NCBI GenBank assembly: GCA_016712565.1
Contig: JADJQU010000010.1
Coordinates: 1 to 64,000, forward strand
Origin: Planctomycetota bacterium
Lineage (GTDB): Bacteria; Planctomycetota; UBA1135; GCA-002686595
Direction: 5' to 3'
Length of the DNA: 64,000 nucleotides
Of the stretch, positions 25,542 through 33,907 are shown piece after piece (position 1 is the first letter of the stretch; every line of letters starts with the position of its first letter). The notes below the pieces were generated by a model. The model saw nothing but the letters and a program-made list of their open reading frames with translations. It was not told where the DNA came from and did not search any database. A program made the translations under genes and the position numbers.

Positions 25542-27055
25542 GATCGCGGGGCGATGCGGATCGCCGGAGCGCGCGCGGCGTCCATCCAGGGGGGGATCGG
25601 CACGCCGAACCAGGACAGCACGGTGGGCGCCACGTCGGTCACGTACATGGTGTCGGCGGCGGCTTCGAGCTGGAAGCCCTTGGAGTAGGCCAGGAGCCAG
25701 CCCGTGTCCTTGTGGTGGGCCGTGGACTGATCGGCCGTGGGGTGCTCGTGGATGTGGCGCGAAAACGGCGCGGAGAATCCCGCGCGCTCGCGATGGCGGA
25801 TGGGCGGCAGTTCGGCGCCCGCCTCCCGGCGCGGCATGTTGAGCTCGACGAAGACCTGCTTGCCGCGGCGGGCCACCTCGAAGAGCGCCTCGCCTTCGAG
25901 CACGTAGAGCCCGCCCACGGCCTGCTCGGCGGCCCGCGCGGCCGGCTCGTCCTGGCAGTTGATCGTGACGTCCGGATTCATCTGGTGCAGAACGGTGTAG
26001 CGCTCCAGGCCCAGCGCGTCGAACAGCTCGCGCTCGCGCACCAGGCGCACCACCGGGTTGTGGATCTGGTGCACCGGATCGAAGGGGCGCTGGCCGAGCC
26101 CCGTGCCCACCAGCACGATCGTCTTGTCGTCCACCAGCTCCAGCACGCGGCCCAGGACTTCGTCGGTGTAGCGAAAACTGCGCTCGATCCAGTGGGCGAA
26201 GCCCTGTTCGTAGCGCTTGCGCGCCTCGACGTCGCGGAAGAAGCGCTGGTCGGTGGCGCTGAGCTCGTCGCGATAGTGCTGGGGCTCGGCCGCGCGCCAA
26301 TAGCGGTGCTGCATGTACGCCACGTGGTTCATGTGCAGCGTGGCGAAGGACGGCCGGTGTTCGCTGTACAGGGCGCGGAACGCGTCGAAGGCGATGTAGC
26401 TCGCCAGCATGGCGCGCTCGGGCACGCGCGCCGCCCCGAAGATCACTTCCTTGGGGACTTGGGCCAGGGTCTTGAACACCGTGGCCGGGCGCACGCCGGA
26501 CTTCAGCGTGCACAGCAGCAACCGGGCCGCTTCCAGGGCCTTGAGCGAGAAGCTCTCCGAGTAGTTGCGCGCGCTGAAGATGCAAAATTCCTGCACCGGC
26601 CGCGCGGTCTCGGGGATGCAGCTGGCGTCGTCCGCCAGTCCCTCGGGCACGTAGTAGCGCGCGTGGCCTTGCGTGCGCGGCGGGTAGCTCATCAGGCTGC
26701 CGAAGACCCCCACGCTGACGTCGTGGGCGTCGAGCACGTCCCACAGGCAGCGGCCGCGGATCGAGCTCGTGTCCTGCCCGAAGCCGATGATGCCGTGCTC
26801 CGCGGGCTCCAGGCCGGAATACACCGAAGGCCAGACGATCCAGGGCGAGATCAGCCGCCAGGCCCGGTGGACCGACGGGTCGAAGCCGCGCACCCGGGTG
26901 CGCTGGATCACCCCCCCCTGGAGCATGCGGGCCAGGTTGGGGAGCTTGCCCTCCCCCACCAGGCGCTCCAGGAAGTGCCGTTCGGCCTCGTTGACCTCGA
27001 CGAAGACCACGGAAAGGCCCGTCGGGGGGGCGGTTCGCGGCTGGGTCGCAATCAT
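25538..27055 (-). CDS. Alkaline phosphatase-fold (type I phosphodiesterase-like) protein with degenerate metal site
   Basis: The 505-residue protein follows the phosphodiesterase/nucleotide pyrophosphatase plan: N-terminal strand, LPNLARM, the nucleophile region WPSVYSGLEPAEHGI, and the closing block YVTDVAPTVLSWFGVP. Two metal-ligand blocks differ from the family norm. The first strand carries EVNEAE rather than an Asp, and the usual SDHG block reads GTGLGQRPF. The His of the HKDTG block is kept. It may bind rather than cleave, or use one metal. It is the first gene of the glycan run. The ATG at 27055 was chosen; a TAGGCT box lies about 40 nt upstream. Confidence 0.7.
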   Translation of the reverse strand: MIATQPRTAPPTGLSVVFVEVNEAERHFLERLVGEGKLPNLARMLQGGVIQRTRVRGFDPSVHRAWRLISPWIVWPSVYSGLEPAEHGIIGFGQDTSSIRGRCLWDVLDAHDVSVGVFGSLMSYPPRTQGHARYYVPEGLADDASCIPETARPVQEFCIFSARNYSESFSLKALEAARLLLCTLKSGVRPATVFKTLAQVPKEVIFGAARVPERAMLASYIAFDAFRALYSEHRPSFATLHMNHVAYMQHRYWRAAEPQHYRDELSATDQRFFRDVEARKRYEQGFAHWIERSFRYTDEVLGRVLELVDDKTIVLVGTGLGQRPFDPVHQIHNPVVRLVRERELFDALGLERYTVLHQMNPDVTINCQDEPAARAAEQAVGGLYVLEGEALFEVARRGKQVFVELNMPRREAGAELPPIRHRERAGFSAPFSRHIHEHPTADQSTAHHKDTGWLLAYSKGFQLEAAADTMYVTDVAPTVLSWFGVPIPPWMDAARAPAIRIAPRS

Positions 27056-27095
27056 TCTCGTTGGGGATCCACGGCCGGGACAGAGCCGTTTTTTG

Positions 27096-27101
27096 AGCCT
27101 A
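27096..27101 (-). promoter_or_regulatory. Putative -10 box (TAGGCT) of the glycan operon
   Basis: TAGGCT on the minus strand, preceded by a G-run and followed by an A-run, would place the start of transcription near 27089 and give a leader of about 35 nt. No clear -35 box is seen. Confidence 0.35.
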
Positions 27102-27247
27102 CCCCCCGCGGGAGGGAGCGGCAAGCCGGCCGCCCACCCCTCGGTCGCGCCCCTCTCTCCAGGGGGTGTCAGGGCCGCTGAACGTGCTCGGCGCGGCGGA
27201 AGTTCCCTCGAGCGCCGACGGATCCTGGCCGCCTGCCGGCCTCGGCC

Positions 27248-28771
27248 TCAGCGAAGGTCGGAAGCAAGCACCCGGCCGCCGGATTCCTCGCACCAGGCCG
27301 TCCAGGTGCGCGCCAGTCCCTTGGGGCAGTCCACGAGCACCGCGTTGAGAGACACGCGCCGGAAACGGTTCTCCTCGGCGAACAGCGTGCGCATCAGCTC
27401 GACGTTCCAGCGTGTGCCGCCGGTCGGCGCGCCGTCGCCCAGCATCACCAGGGTGTCCACCTCGGGGTCGGCGAGGGCCAGCTGCATGGCGTCCCAGAAA
27501 TTGCCCTTGCCGCGATCGGAGCGCTTGACGAAGAACGCCAGGGCCGCGGCCACGTTCTTCGGGCTGGCGGGCATGAGCTTCGCCTGCCAGGGCAGGGGCG
27601 TCAGGGTGTAAGGAATCACGTTGAAGGCCGTGCTGGGAGCCAGGGCGCGCAGCGAGCGTTCCAGCTCCCGCTCGGCACCCTCCTTGCGCGTCTTTCCCTC
27701 GCGCTGCTCCCACATGGAACCCGAGAGGTCGATCAGGAAAGTCACGCGCTCCGACAGCAACGGAAGACCCGCGAAACTGGCGGTCTGGGGCTCCGGATCC
27801 CCCTCGCCCGCGGCGGGCTGGCCGGGCTTCCAGTCTTCGGCGAGGGCCGCGGCCCATTGCTTCCAGGGCCGGGGGTCGCGGCCGTGCCGCAATCCCGAGA
27901 GCCGCCGCAGGGCGTGCACCGTGGACCAGGAGACGCGCGGCTCCTTCTCGTTCTCCAGGGCCGCGGCCAGGAGCGTCGCGCCCTGGCGGTCCGCCAGCTT
28001 CTCCAGAAGCCGCACGGCCTGGAGCCGCACGCTGGGGTGAGCGTCCTTGAGGCCCAGGGTGCCCAGTGACGCACGAGCGGTGCTGGAAAACTCGCTGGCC
28101 GCGAGGAGCGCCGCCGAACGCACTTCGTAGCTCTTGTCGCTGGCCCAGGCGGAGAGCTCCGCGGCCGTGAGTCCCGGCTCCAGGGTGGCCAGGGCCATCA
28201 GCGCCGCGGCGCGCACGCCGCCCACGGGATCGCGCTCGGCCAGCGCGGCGATTTCCTTGCGCAGGGCGGTCGGCGGACTCTCCAGCAGGTCCAGCCGGGC
28301 GGCAAGCCGCTCGACGGCGTGCACCAGGGTGCGCCGCACGCGCGCATCCTTGTCGCCGAGGACGCGCAGCAGCCGCTGCGAGCTCAGCTTGGCCTGGATG
28401 CGCCCCAGGGCCTCCGCGCAGCGCAGCCGCACCCATTCATCCCTGGAGGCCAGGCCTTCCTTCGAGAAGAGCAACTCGAACTCCGGCTCCTCGTCGGCGT
28501 TGCCCAGGGCCACCTGGGCCTCGTCGGCCACCATCGCGCTCGGATCGCGGAGCGCCTGCAGCACCAGCGCCAGGGCCTCGGTCCCGTTGCGCCGCGAAAG
28601 TTCTTCCACGGCCGAGCGGCGCGCCTTCTCCTCGGGGTCGGCCAGGCGCTTCTTGAGGGCTTCCAGGTCCTGGGCCTGGCCCACGGACGCCAGCCCGAAA
28701 CAGAGGATCGCGCCCATCGGCACGGCGCTCACCAGGGCCCCCAGGGGCCGGATCCAGCCCGGGAATTTCAT
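27248..28771 (-). CDS. Exported HEAT-repeat protein with C-terminal VWA domain
   Basis: The 507-residue protein begins with a signal peptide (about residues 1-33, ending VGQAQ). HEAT/armadillo-like helical repeats with DPEEKARRSAV-type units cover residues ~35-290. A von Willebrand A domain follows, with an intact MIDAS motif DLSGSMW near residue 347 and DTLVMLGDGAPTGG further on. It should be a metal-dependent adhesion or scaffold protein outside the cytoplasm. Its start overlaps the stop of the 5'-nucleotidase gene (ATGA), so they are translated together. No enzymatic function is implied. Confidence 0.83.
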   Translation of the reverse strand: MKFPGWIRPLGALVSAVPMGAILCFGLASVGQAQDLEALKKRLADPEEKARRSAVEELSRRNGTEALALVLQALRDPSAMVADEAQVALGNADEEPEFELLFSKEGLASRDEWVRLRCAEALGRIQAKLSSQRLLRVLGDKDARVRRTLVHAVERLAARLDLLESPPTALRKEIAALAERDPVGGVRAAALMALATLEPGLTAAELSAWASDKSYEVRSAALLAASEFSSTARASLGTLGLKDAHPSVRLQAVRLLEKLADRQGATLLAAALENEKEPRVSWSTVHALRRLSGLRHGRDPRPWKQWAAALAEDWKPGQPAAGEGDPEPQTASFAGLPLLSERVTFLIDLSGSMWEQREGKTRKEGAERELERSLRALAPSTAFNVIPYTLTPLPWQAKLMPASPKNVAAALAFFVKRSDRGKGNFWDAMQLALADPEVDTLVMLGDGAPTGGTRWNVELMRTLFAEENRFRRVSLNAVLVDCPKGLARTWTAWCEESGGRVLASDLR

Positions 28772-30411
28772 GGCTTCACCTCCACGTGTCGCCGGGCCGC
28801 GTCGTCAGGGGGAACCACGCGATTCAGGCGCCGGAATTCTCCCTCGGCCGCGTCCCGCAGCCAAGCCGGGTCGCTTTGGCGGGCCGTGCCGCGCTCCAGC
28901 TCCACGGCGCCGTCGCCGCCGCCCGCCAGGAAACTGTTGGTGGCGACGCGATAGGCGCGCTCGGGCTCCAGGGGCGCTCCCCCCACCTCGAGGCGCTCCA
29001 GCCGCGGGGAACCGTCCGGGCCGCGGGAGACGAACAGGGTCAGGCCGGAGAAATCGAGCCCCGTGTGGCGCGTGGTCTCGATCGAGCGCTTCACCAGGGA
29101 GAACAGGTCCCGGCCCACCACGTCCATGGCCACCACGTCGTTGTCGAAGGGCAGCAACTCGAACAGCTCCCGGCGCGTCACCGGCCCGGCGGCCAGATCG
29201 CAGCGCGTGCCGCCGCGGTTGTGGATGCCCACCTCCGCCCCCATGCGTGCCCGCAGCAGGTCGGCGATCCAGGACCCCGGCGCGCTCACGCCGCCGGACA
29301 CCGCGCGCAGGAACGGCGCGGCAAGCTCCCCGACCACCACGTCCAATTCCGCCGAGGCCCGGGCCACCAGGGCGTCGCCGGCCGCGAAGACCGCGGCCAG
29401 GTCGGCCGAGGGAGGCTCGCCCGAGGCGCGCGGATCCTCGGTCAAATCGATCAGGCGCGCCTCGGAACGCAAGGGCGCGAACGTCTTGGGATCGAGCCAC
29501 AGGTCCACGCGCCCCAGGGCCGAGGCCTTGGAACCCGACTGGACGATCAGGGTGTCCCCCACCCGCTCGCCCTGGGCGAGGTAGGTGTGCGAATGCCCCG
29601 AGACGATCAGCGCGAGCCCCGGTTCCCGGCGGGCCAACTCGCGAGCTTCCTCCACGGCGATGTGGCCCACGGGCACGATCAGATCGGCCTGTGAACCGAT
29701 CTCGGAGCGCACGCGCGCCAGTTCGTCGGCGGGCTCGGTGAAGCTGTAGGCCCGCAGCTCGGGACTGGTGATCTCCGGCGTGCCGGTGGTCAGGAGTCCC
29801 ACCAGGGCGATGCGCACGCCCGCGCGACGCAGCACGATCCAGGGCCTCGCCCAGGACGGCCGCGCGCCGGAGGGATCGCGCACGTTGGCCAGCAGGGCCG
29901 GCAGCCCCGAGTCGCGGGCCAGTCGCTCCACGTTGGCGACGCCGTGGTCGAACTCGTGGTTGCCCACGCAGGCAGCGTCGTAGCGCAGCAACGCCAGGGC
30001 TCGCACGAAGCCCAACCCCTGATCGAGGGAGCCCTCGGGCGTGCCCTGGTACCAATCGCCCGCGTCCACCAACAACGCCTCGGGCTCGGCCTTGCGCAGC
30101 AGGGCCACCTTGGCGGCGAGCCGCGGGAGACCACCGATCTCGGGGGGCGCTTCCTTGGAAACCCAGGTCGCAAGCCGCGGCAGCACCTGACCGTGCACGT
30201 CATTGGTGTGCAGCAGCACGAGGTGGATCGGAGCCTCGACCCGCGGCGGCTCCGTCCCCGAGGGCAGTGCCGTCCGCGCCGGAGCGCAGCCCGAGCCGAG
30301 GCAACCCAGGAAGGCCAGGACCAGCCACCCCAGGGCCAGTCCGGCACGGCGGGCGGGGAAGGGCCGGGGGGACTGGCCAGTCAGGACGGAAGGGTGATTC
30401 ACGGAGCCCAT
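28768..30411 (-). CDS. 5'-nucleotidase/UshA-like metallophosphoesterase, probable lipoprotein
   Basis: The 547-residue protein has an N-terminal hydrophobic stretch ending in a lipobox-like LGSGC (about residue 42). The two-metal phosphoesterase domain follows: HTNDVHGQV, DAGDWYQGT, GNHEFDHG and SGHSHTY. The C-terminal 5'-nucleotidase domain has HNRGGTR, LFELLPFDNDV and DFSGL. It likely hydrolyses nucleotides or UDP-sugars outside the cytoplasm. The listed ATG shares CCATGG with a divergent ATG. A GTG three codons downstream lies 7 nt after TACCAT and may be the real, leaderless start. Confidence 0.85.
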   Translation of the reverse strand: MGSVNHPSVLTGQSPRPFPARRAGLALGWLVLAFLGCLGSGCAPARTALPSGTEPPRVEAPIHLVLLHTNDVHGQVLPRLATWVSKEAPPEIGGLPRLAAKVALLRKAEPEALLVDAGDWYQGTPEGSLDQGLGFVRALALLRYDAACVGNHEFDHGVANVERLARDSGLPALLANVRDPSGARPSWARPWIVLRRAGVRIALVGLLTTGTPEITSPELRAYSFTEPADELARVRSEIGSQADLIVPVGHIAVEEARELARREPGLALIVSGHSHTYLAQGERVGDTLIVQSGSKASALGRVDLWLDPKTFAPLRSEARLIDLTEDPRASGEPPSADLAAVFAAGDALVARASAELDVVVGELAAPFLRAVSGGVSAPGSWIADLLRARMGAEVGIHNRGGTRCDLAAGPVTRRELFELLPFDNDVVAMDVVGRDLFSLVKRSIETTRHTGLDFSGLTLFVSRGPDGSPRLERLEVGGAPLEPERAYRVATNSFLAGGGDGAVELERGTARQSDPAWLRDAAEGEFRRLNRVVPPDDAARRHVEVKP

Positions 30412-30517
30412 GGTAGTCGGGGCGCAGCGGGTCCGGCGAACCGGGGGGCGCGGCCCGGCAAGTTGCGTGCAAACACCGCCGCCCCCGTGGCATCTTCTGC
30501 GACCCTTGGCCGCACCC

Positions 30518-32152
30518 GTGCTCCGCCGTCACGCCTGGATCCTGCTCGCAGTGCCGCTGCTTGCCTCCGCGTGGACGCGCGAGTGGTGGGCGCCGGACGA
30601 GCCGCGCTATGCCGAAGTCGCCCGCGAGGTGGCGCGCCGCGGCGACTGGCTGGTGCTGCACCTGTGCGGCGAGGTCTACGCCAGCAAACCGCCGCTCCTG
30701 TTCTGGCTCTCGGCGCTGTGCGGCCAGCTCTTCGGCTGGAGCGAATTCGCCCTGCGCCTGCCGGTGCTGATCTCGACCCTGGTCACGGCCTTCCTCGTGC
30801 AGCGACTGGCGCGGCGATCCTGGGGCGAGACCGAAGCGAACCTGGCGCCGCTGATGTACCTGTCCTGCGGCATGGTGCTCTGGCACGGCGCGCGCCTGCA
30901 AATCGACCCGCTCCTGGGGGCCCTGACCACGGGAGCCCTGGTGCTCGCCACGGAACCGCGCGACTCCCGGGCGGCCCGCGCCCGCGACGTGTTGGGCGCC
31001 GGGCTGCTGGTGGGGCTGGCGGTGCTCGCCAAGGGACCGGTGGCCCTGGTGCTCGCGGGCCTGCCGCTGGCGGCGTGGCGCTGGCTCGACGGACCACGCC
31101 GGGACAGCGCGCCCCGCGCCGCGGTCGCGGGCGCCTTGATCCTGGCCCTCGCGCCGGGCTTCGTCTGGGCCCTGGCCGTTGCCCTGCGGCACCCGGAGGT
31201 GGCCTACGATTTGTTCGTCGGGCAGTTCTTCGAGCGCGCGATCGCCGGCCGCAACCACATCAGCCCCTTCTGGTACCACGCCGAGGTGCAGCCGCTCTTG
31301 ATGCTGCCCTGGACGCTGCCGATCCTCGCGGGAAGCTGGCTGGGCCTCTGCGCGCTGCGGGCGCGCTGGGGCGGAGCGGAATTCGATGCGGGCAGCGCGC
31401 GGGCGGCGCTGTGGTTTTGGCCGCTGTTCCTGGCCTTCTCCGCCAGTCCCGAGAAACGGGATCTGTACCTGATGCCCGCCTACCCGGCGCTGGCGCTCTT
31501 GGGCGCGCGCTGGTGCGCCTGCGCCTTCTCGCCCGGGGCCGGTCAACGTTGGATCGCCGGCACGGGTCCCGCGCTGCTGGGCCTCGCGGGCCTGGGACTG
31601 TGCGCCGCCGGGTCCTACGCCCCGCGCCTGCACCCCGAACTCGTCGGACTGACCTTTGAGCCCTTCGCCCTGGGGCTGCCGATGCTCGCGGGCGCCGCGA
31701 TCGCCGCGTTCCGAGGCGCGCTGGGGCCGGCGCGACGGACGGTGGTCCCCCTGGCGGCGGGCCTCGCCTGCACGGCACTCGCCGCGGCCTGGACCTGCTT
31801 CCCGCGCGTCAACGCCCTCAAGTCGTCCCGTGAGCTGGCGATCTACGTGGCTGGGCTGGAACGCCAACCTCCCGCGATCCCCTGCTTCGGGGTGATGCCC
31901 GAGGGCTTCCGCTACTACAGCAACCTGCCCTTCGTCACCAGTCCGCGACCGCCGGGCGCGGAGGCCGCGGAGGCCCACGAAGCCGCCTTCGTGAGCCGCG
32001 AACGCGCGACCGGACCGCGGTTCCTGGCGCTGGTGGCTCGGCGAGATTGGGCGCGCTGGAGCGAGACCACGCGCTCCGCGGTCCTGGTGCTGCGCTCCCA
32101 GCAGGTGTCGGGCAAGGAAGTGCTCGTGGTGGGCTCCCGGGGCCAACCCTAG
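30518..32152 (+). CDS. GT39/ArnT-like membrane glycosyltransferase
   Basis: This is a GT-C transferase of about 544 residues with roughly 11 membrane helices. The first outside loop carries the catalytic acidic motif WAPDEPRYAEVA followed by GDWLV, and a KPPLLFWL block follows, as in ArnT/PMT-type enzymes. It should transfer a sugar from a polyprenyl-phosphate donor to a lipid or protein outside the cytoplasm. The start is uncertain: GTG at 30518 puts ~6 residues before the first helix, TTG at 30506 is an alternative, and the frame extends to an ATG at 30410 that would coincide with the divergent gene's start. Confidence 0.78.
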   Translation: MLRRHAWILLAVPLLASAWTREWWAPDEPRYAEVAREVARRGDWLVLHLCGEVYASKPPLLFWLSALCGQLFGWSEFALRLPVLISTLVTAFLVQRLARRSWGETEANLAPLMYLSCGMVLWHGARLQIDPLLGALTTGALVLATEPRDSRAARARDVLGAGLLVGLAVLAKGPVALVLAGLPLAAWRWLDGPRRDSAPRAAVAGALILALAPGFVWALAVALRHPEVAYDLFVGQFFERAIAGRNHISPFWYHAEVQPLLMLPWTLPILAGSWLGLCALRARWGGAEFDAGSARAALWFWPLFLAFSASPEKRDLYLMPAYPALALLGARWCACAFSPGAGQRWIAGTGPALLGLAGLGLCAAGSYAPRLHPELVGLTFEPFALGLPMLAGAAIAAFRGALGPARRTVVPLAAGLACTALAAAWTCFPRVNALKSSRELAIYVAGLERQPPAIPCFGVMPEGFRYYSNLPFVTSPRPPGAEAAEAHEAAFVSRERATGPRFLALVARRDWARWSETTRSAVLVLRSQQVSGKEVLVVGSRGQP

Positions 32153-32268
32153 CGGCCTCCCTACGGATTTCCTGCGGGGGTTCTGGGGGTTTCCCGCGCG
32201 GCCGGTGCGCCCCGTACAGAAATTGGACTGGCGCAGGCCCTCCCAAGTGCGAGCATGGGCGTTCGATC

Positions 32269-33345
32269 ATGAACCCGTCACCGACGATCCACGGCGTGTC
32301 GTGCGCGTTCCCGGACACGCGCGTCGACCGCGAGCCGGCCTACGAAACGCTCCTCACACTGTTCCCCGAGATCGACGAGCGGTTCATCGCCTCGCTGCTC
32401 GAACGCTCGGGCGTCGGCACGCGCTACGTCGCGCCCGAGCTCGAGCTGTTGATCGCGGGTCGCGACTTCACCGCCCGCAACACGGCCTGGCACGCCCACG
32501 CTCTGTCCCTGGCGGAGCGCGCCGGGGCCGCGGCCCTGCATCGCTCGCGCCTGGCGGCCGCGGAGATCGACACGATCATCGATGTGTCGTGCACGGGAAT
32601 CGCCATCCCGGCCCTCGACGTGGAGTTGGTGGAGCGCCTGGGGCTGCGGTCCAACGTGCGCCGCGTGCCGATCACGGAGAGCGGCTGCGCGGCGGGCGGC
32701 CTGGCCCTGGGATTGGCGGCTTCCCTGGCGCGCGGCGGCGACAGCGTGCTGGTGATCGCCGTCGAGGTGTGCTCGCTCGCCCTGCCCGCGGAACAGCGCT
32801 CGCGCACCGACGTGGTGGCGGCCGCGCTCTTCGCCGATGGCGCTGCGGCGGCGGTGGTGCGTCCCCCGAGGGTCGCCCAGGACGGCGGCGACGCCTTCCC
32901 GCGCATCCTGGGACAGGGCTCGTTCCTGGTCCCGGGGACGCTCTGCACCATGGGCTTCGACGTGGGCTCCCATGGACTGCGCATCGTGCTCGACCGCGAA
33001 TTGCCCGATCTGCTGCTGGAGGCGGCCCCGGCGGCCGTCGATGCGTTCCTGGGGCGGCACGGCCTGGGCCGCGAACAGGTGGGCCTCTACCTGCTGCACC
33101 CGGGCGGGCGACGGGTGCTGGAAGTCTGGGAGGCCTGCTTCGGACTGGCGCCGGGAGCCCTCAAGCACTCGCGCGAGTCCCTGGCGCGCTACGGCAACCT
33201 GTCCTCGGCCTCGATCCTGACCGTGATCGAGCTGGCCCTGGCGGACGGCGCCCGGGTGGCCCCGGGGCAGGTGGCCCTGGCGGTGGCGGTGGGCCCGGGT
33301 CTCTCCCTGGAATTCCTGCTGCTGCAGTGGCCAGGTCATGGTTGA
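32269..33345 (+). CDS. Type III polyketide synthase (chalcone/alkylresorcinol synthase-like)
   Basis: The 358-residue thiolase-fold enzyme keeps the complete catalytic triad: Cys140 in TESGCAAGG, His277 in LLHPGGRRV and Asn310 in RYGNLSSAS. It should extend an acyl-CoA starter with malonyl-CoA and release an alkylresorcinol or alkylpyrone. The next two genes overlap it in tandem and encode an ICMT-type methyltransferase and an FAD hydroxylase. That order matches srsA-srsB-srsC of Streptomyces griseus, which make methylated phenolic lipids. A TACGGAT string about 100 nt upstream could be a -10 box, but this is weak. Confidence 0.88.
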   Translation: MNPSPTIHGVSCAFPDTRVDREPAYETLLTLFPEIDERFIASLLERSGVGTRYVAPELELLIAGRDFTARNTAWHAHALSLAERAGAAALHRSRLAAAEIDTIIDVSCTGIAIPALDVELVERLGLRSNVRRVPITESGCAAGGLALGLAASLARGGDSVLVIAVEVCSLALPAEQRSRTDVVAAALFADGAAAAVVRPPRVAQDGGDAFPRILGQGSFLVPGTLCTMGFDVGSHGLRIVLDRELPDLLLEAAPAAVDAFLGRHGLGREQVGLYLLHPGGRRVLEVWEACFGLAPGALKHSRESLARYGNLSSASILTVIELALADGARVAPGQVALAVAVGPGLSLEFLLLQWPGHG

Positions 33346-33907
33346 GGCGGCGGCCGTCGATCGCACGCTGCTCTTCTGCGCCACGCTGGGCCTGCTCGCG
33401 GCGGAGCGGCTGGTGGAACTGTTCGTTTCCCACAGGAATCTGCGGCGTCTGGAGCGCGAGCGTGTGCCGCACACGGCCTCCTCCAGCGGCAGCGAGTACC
33501 TGGTGATGGTCGTGGTGCACGGGCTGTTCCTGGCCGCCCCCATCGTCGAGGTGGCGTTCCGGGGACACCGCGGTTCCACGGCCACGGCCCTGGGCGCAGT
33601 GGCCGTGGTGCTGGCTGCCCAGGGGCTGCGTTGGTGGACCATCGCCACCCTGGGGCCGCGCTGGAACGCGCGCGCCGTGGTGGCGCCTTCCCTGGGCGCG
33701 GTCCACGGCGGGCCGTACCGGTTCCTGCGGCATCCCAACTACCTGGCGGTGATGCTGGAGTTCGCCGCGTTGCCCTTCGTTTCCGGGACCCTCCTGGGGG
33801 GCGCCGCGGTCTTCGCCGCCAACGCCGTGCTGCTCCTGCGGCGCATCCGTCAGGAGGAGCGCCTGCTGGCCCGGGTGCCCGGCTGGCGCGAGGGATTCCA
33901 GCGGTGA
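33338..33907 (+). CDS. Isoprenylcysteine carboxyl methyltransferase-like membrane methyltransferase
   Basis: The 189-residue protein has about four membrane helices and the ICMT signature near the C-terminus: HGGPYRFLRHPNYLAVMLEF, followed by RIRQEERLL and PGWREG. In phenolic-lipid clusters the SrsB-type member O-methylates the polyketide ring using SAM. It overlaps the PKS by 8 nt and the oxidoreductase by 4 nt (GTGA), so the three proteins are coupled. Substrate assignment rests on context. Confidence 0.85.
   Translation: MVEAAAVDRTLLFCATLGLLAAERLVELFVSHRNLRRLERERVPHTASSSGSEYLVMVVVHGLFLAAPIVEVAFRGHRGSTATALGAVAVVLAAQGLRWWTIATLGPRWNARAVVAPSLGAVHGGPYRFLRHPNYLAVMLEFAALPFVSGTLLGGAAVFAANAVLLLRRIRQEERLLARVPGWREGFQR

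Noticed and set aside
22287..25688. 1100-codon plus-strand frame across the amidotransferase and GT2 genes
   Set aside because: Antisense artefact with low-complexity composition; the minus strand has MCGIFGIV, the PP-loop and the DxD motif.
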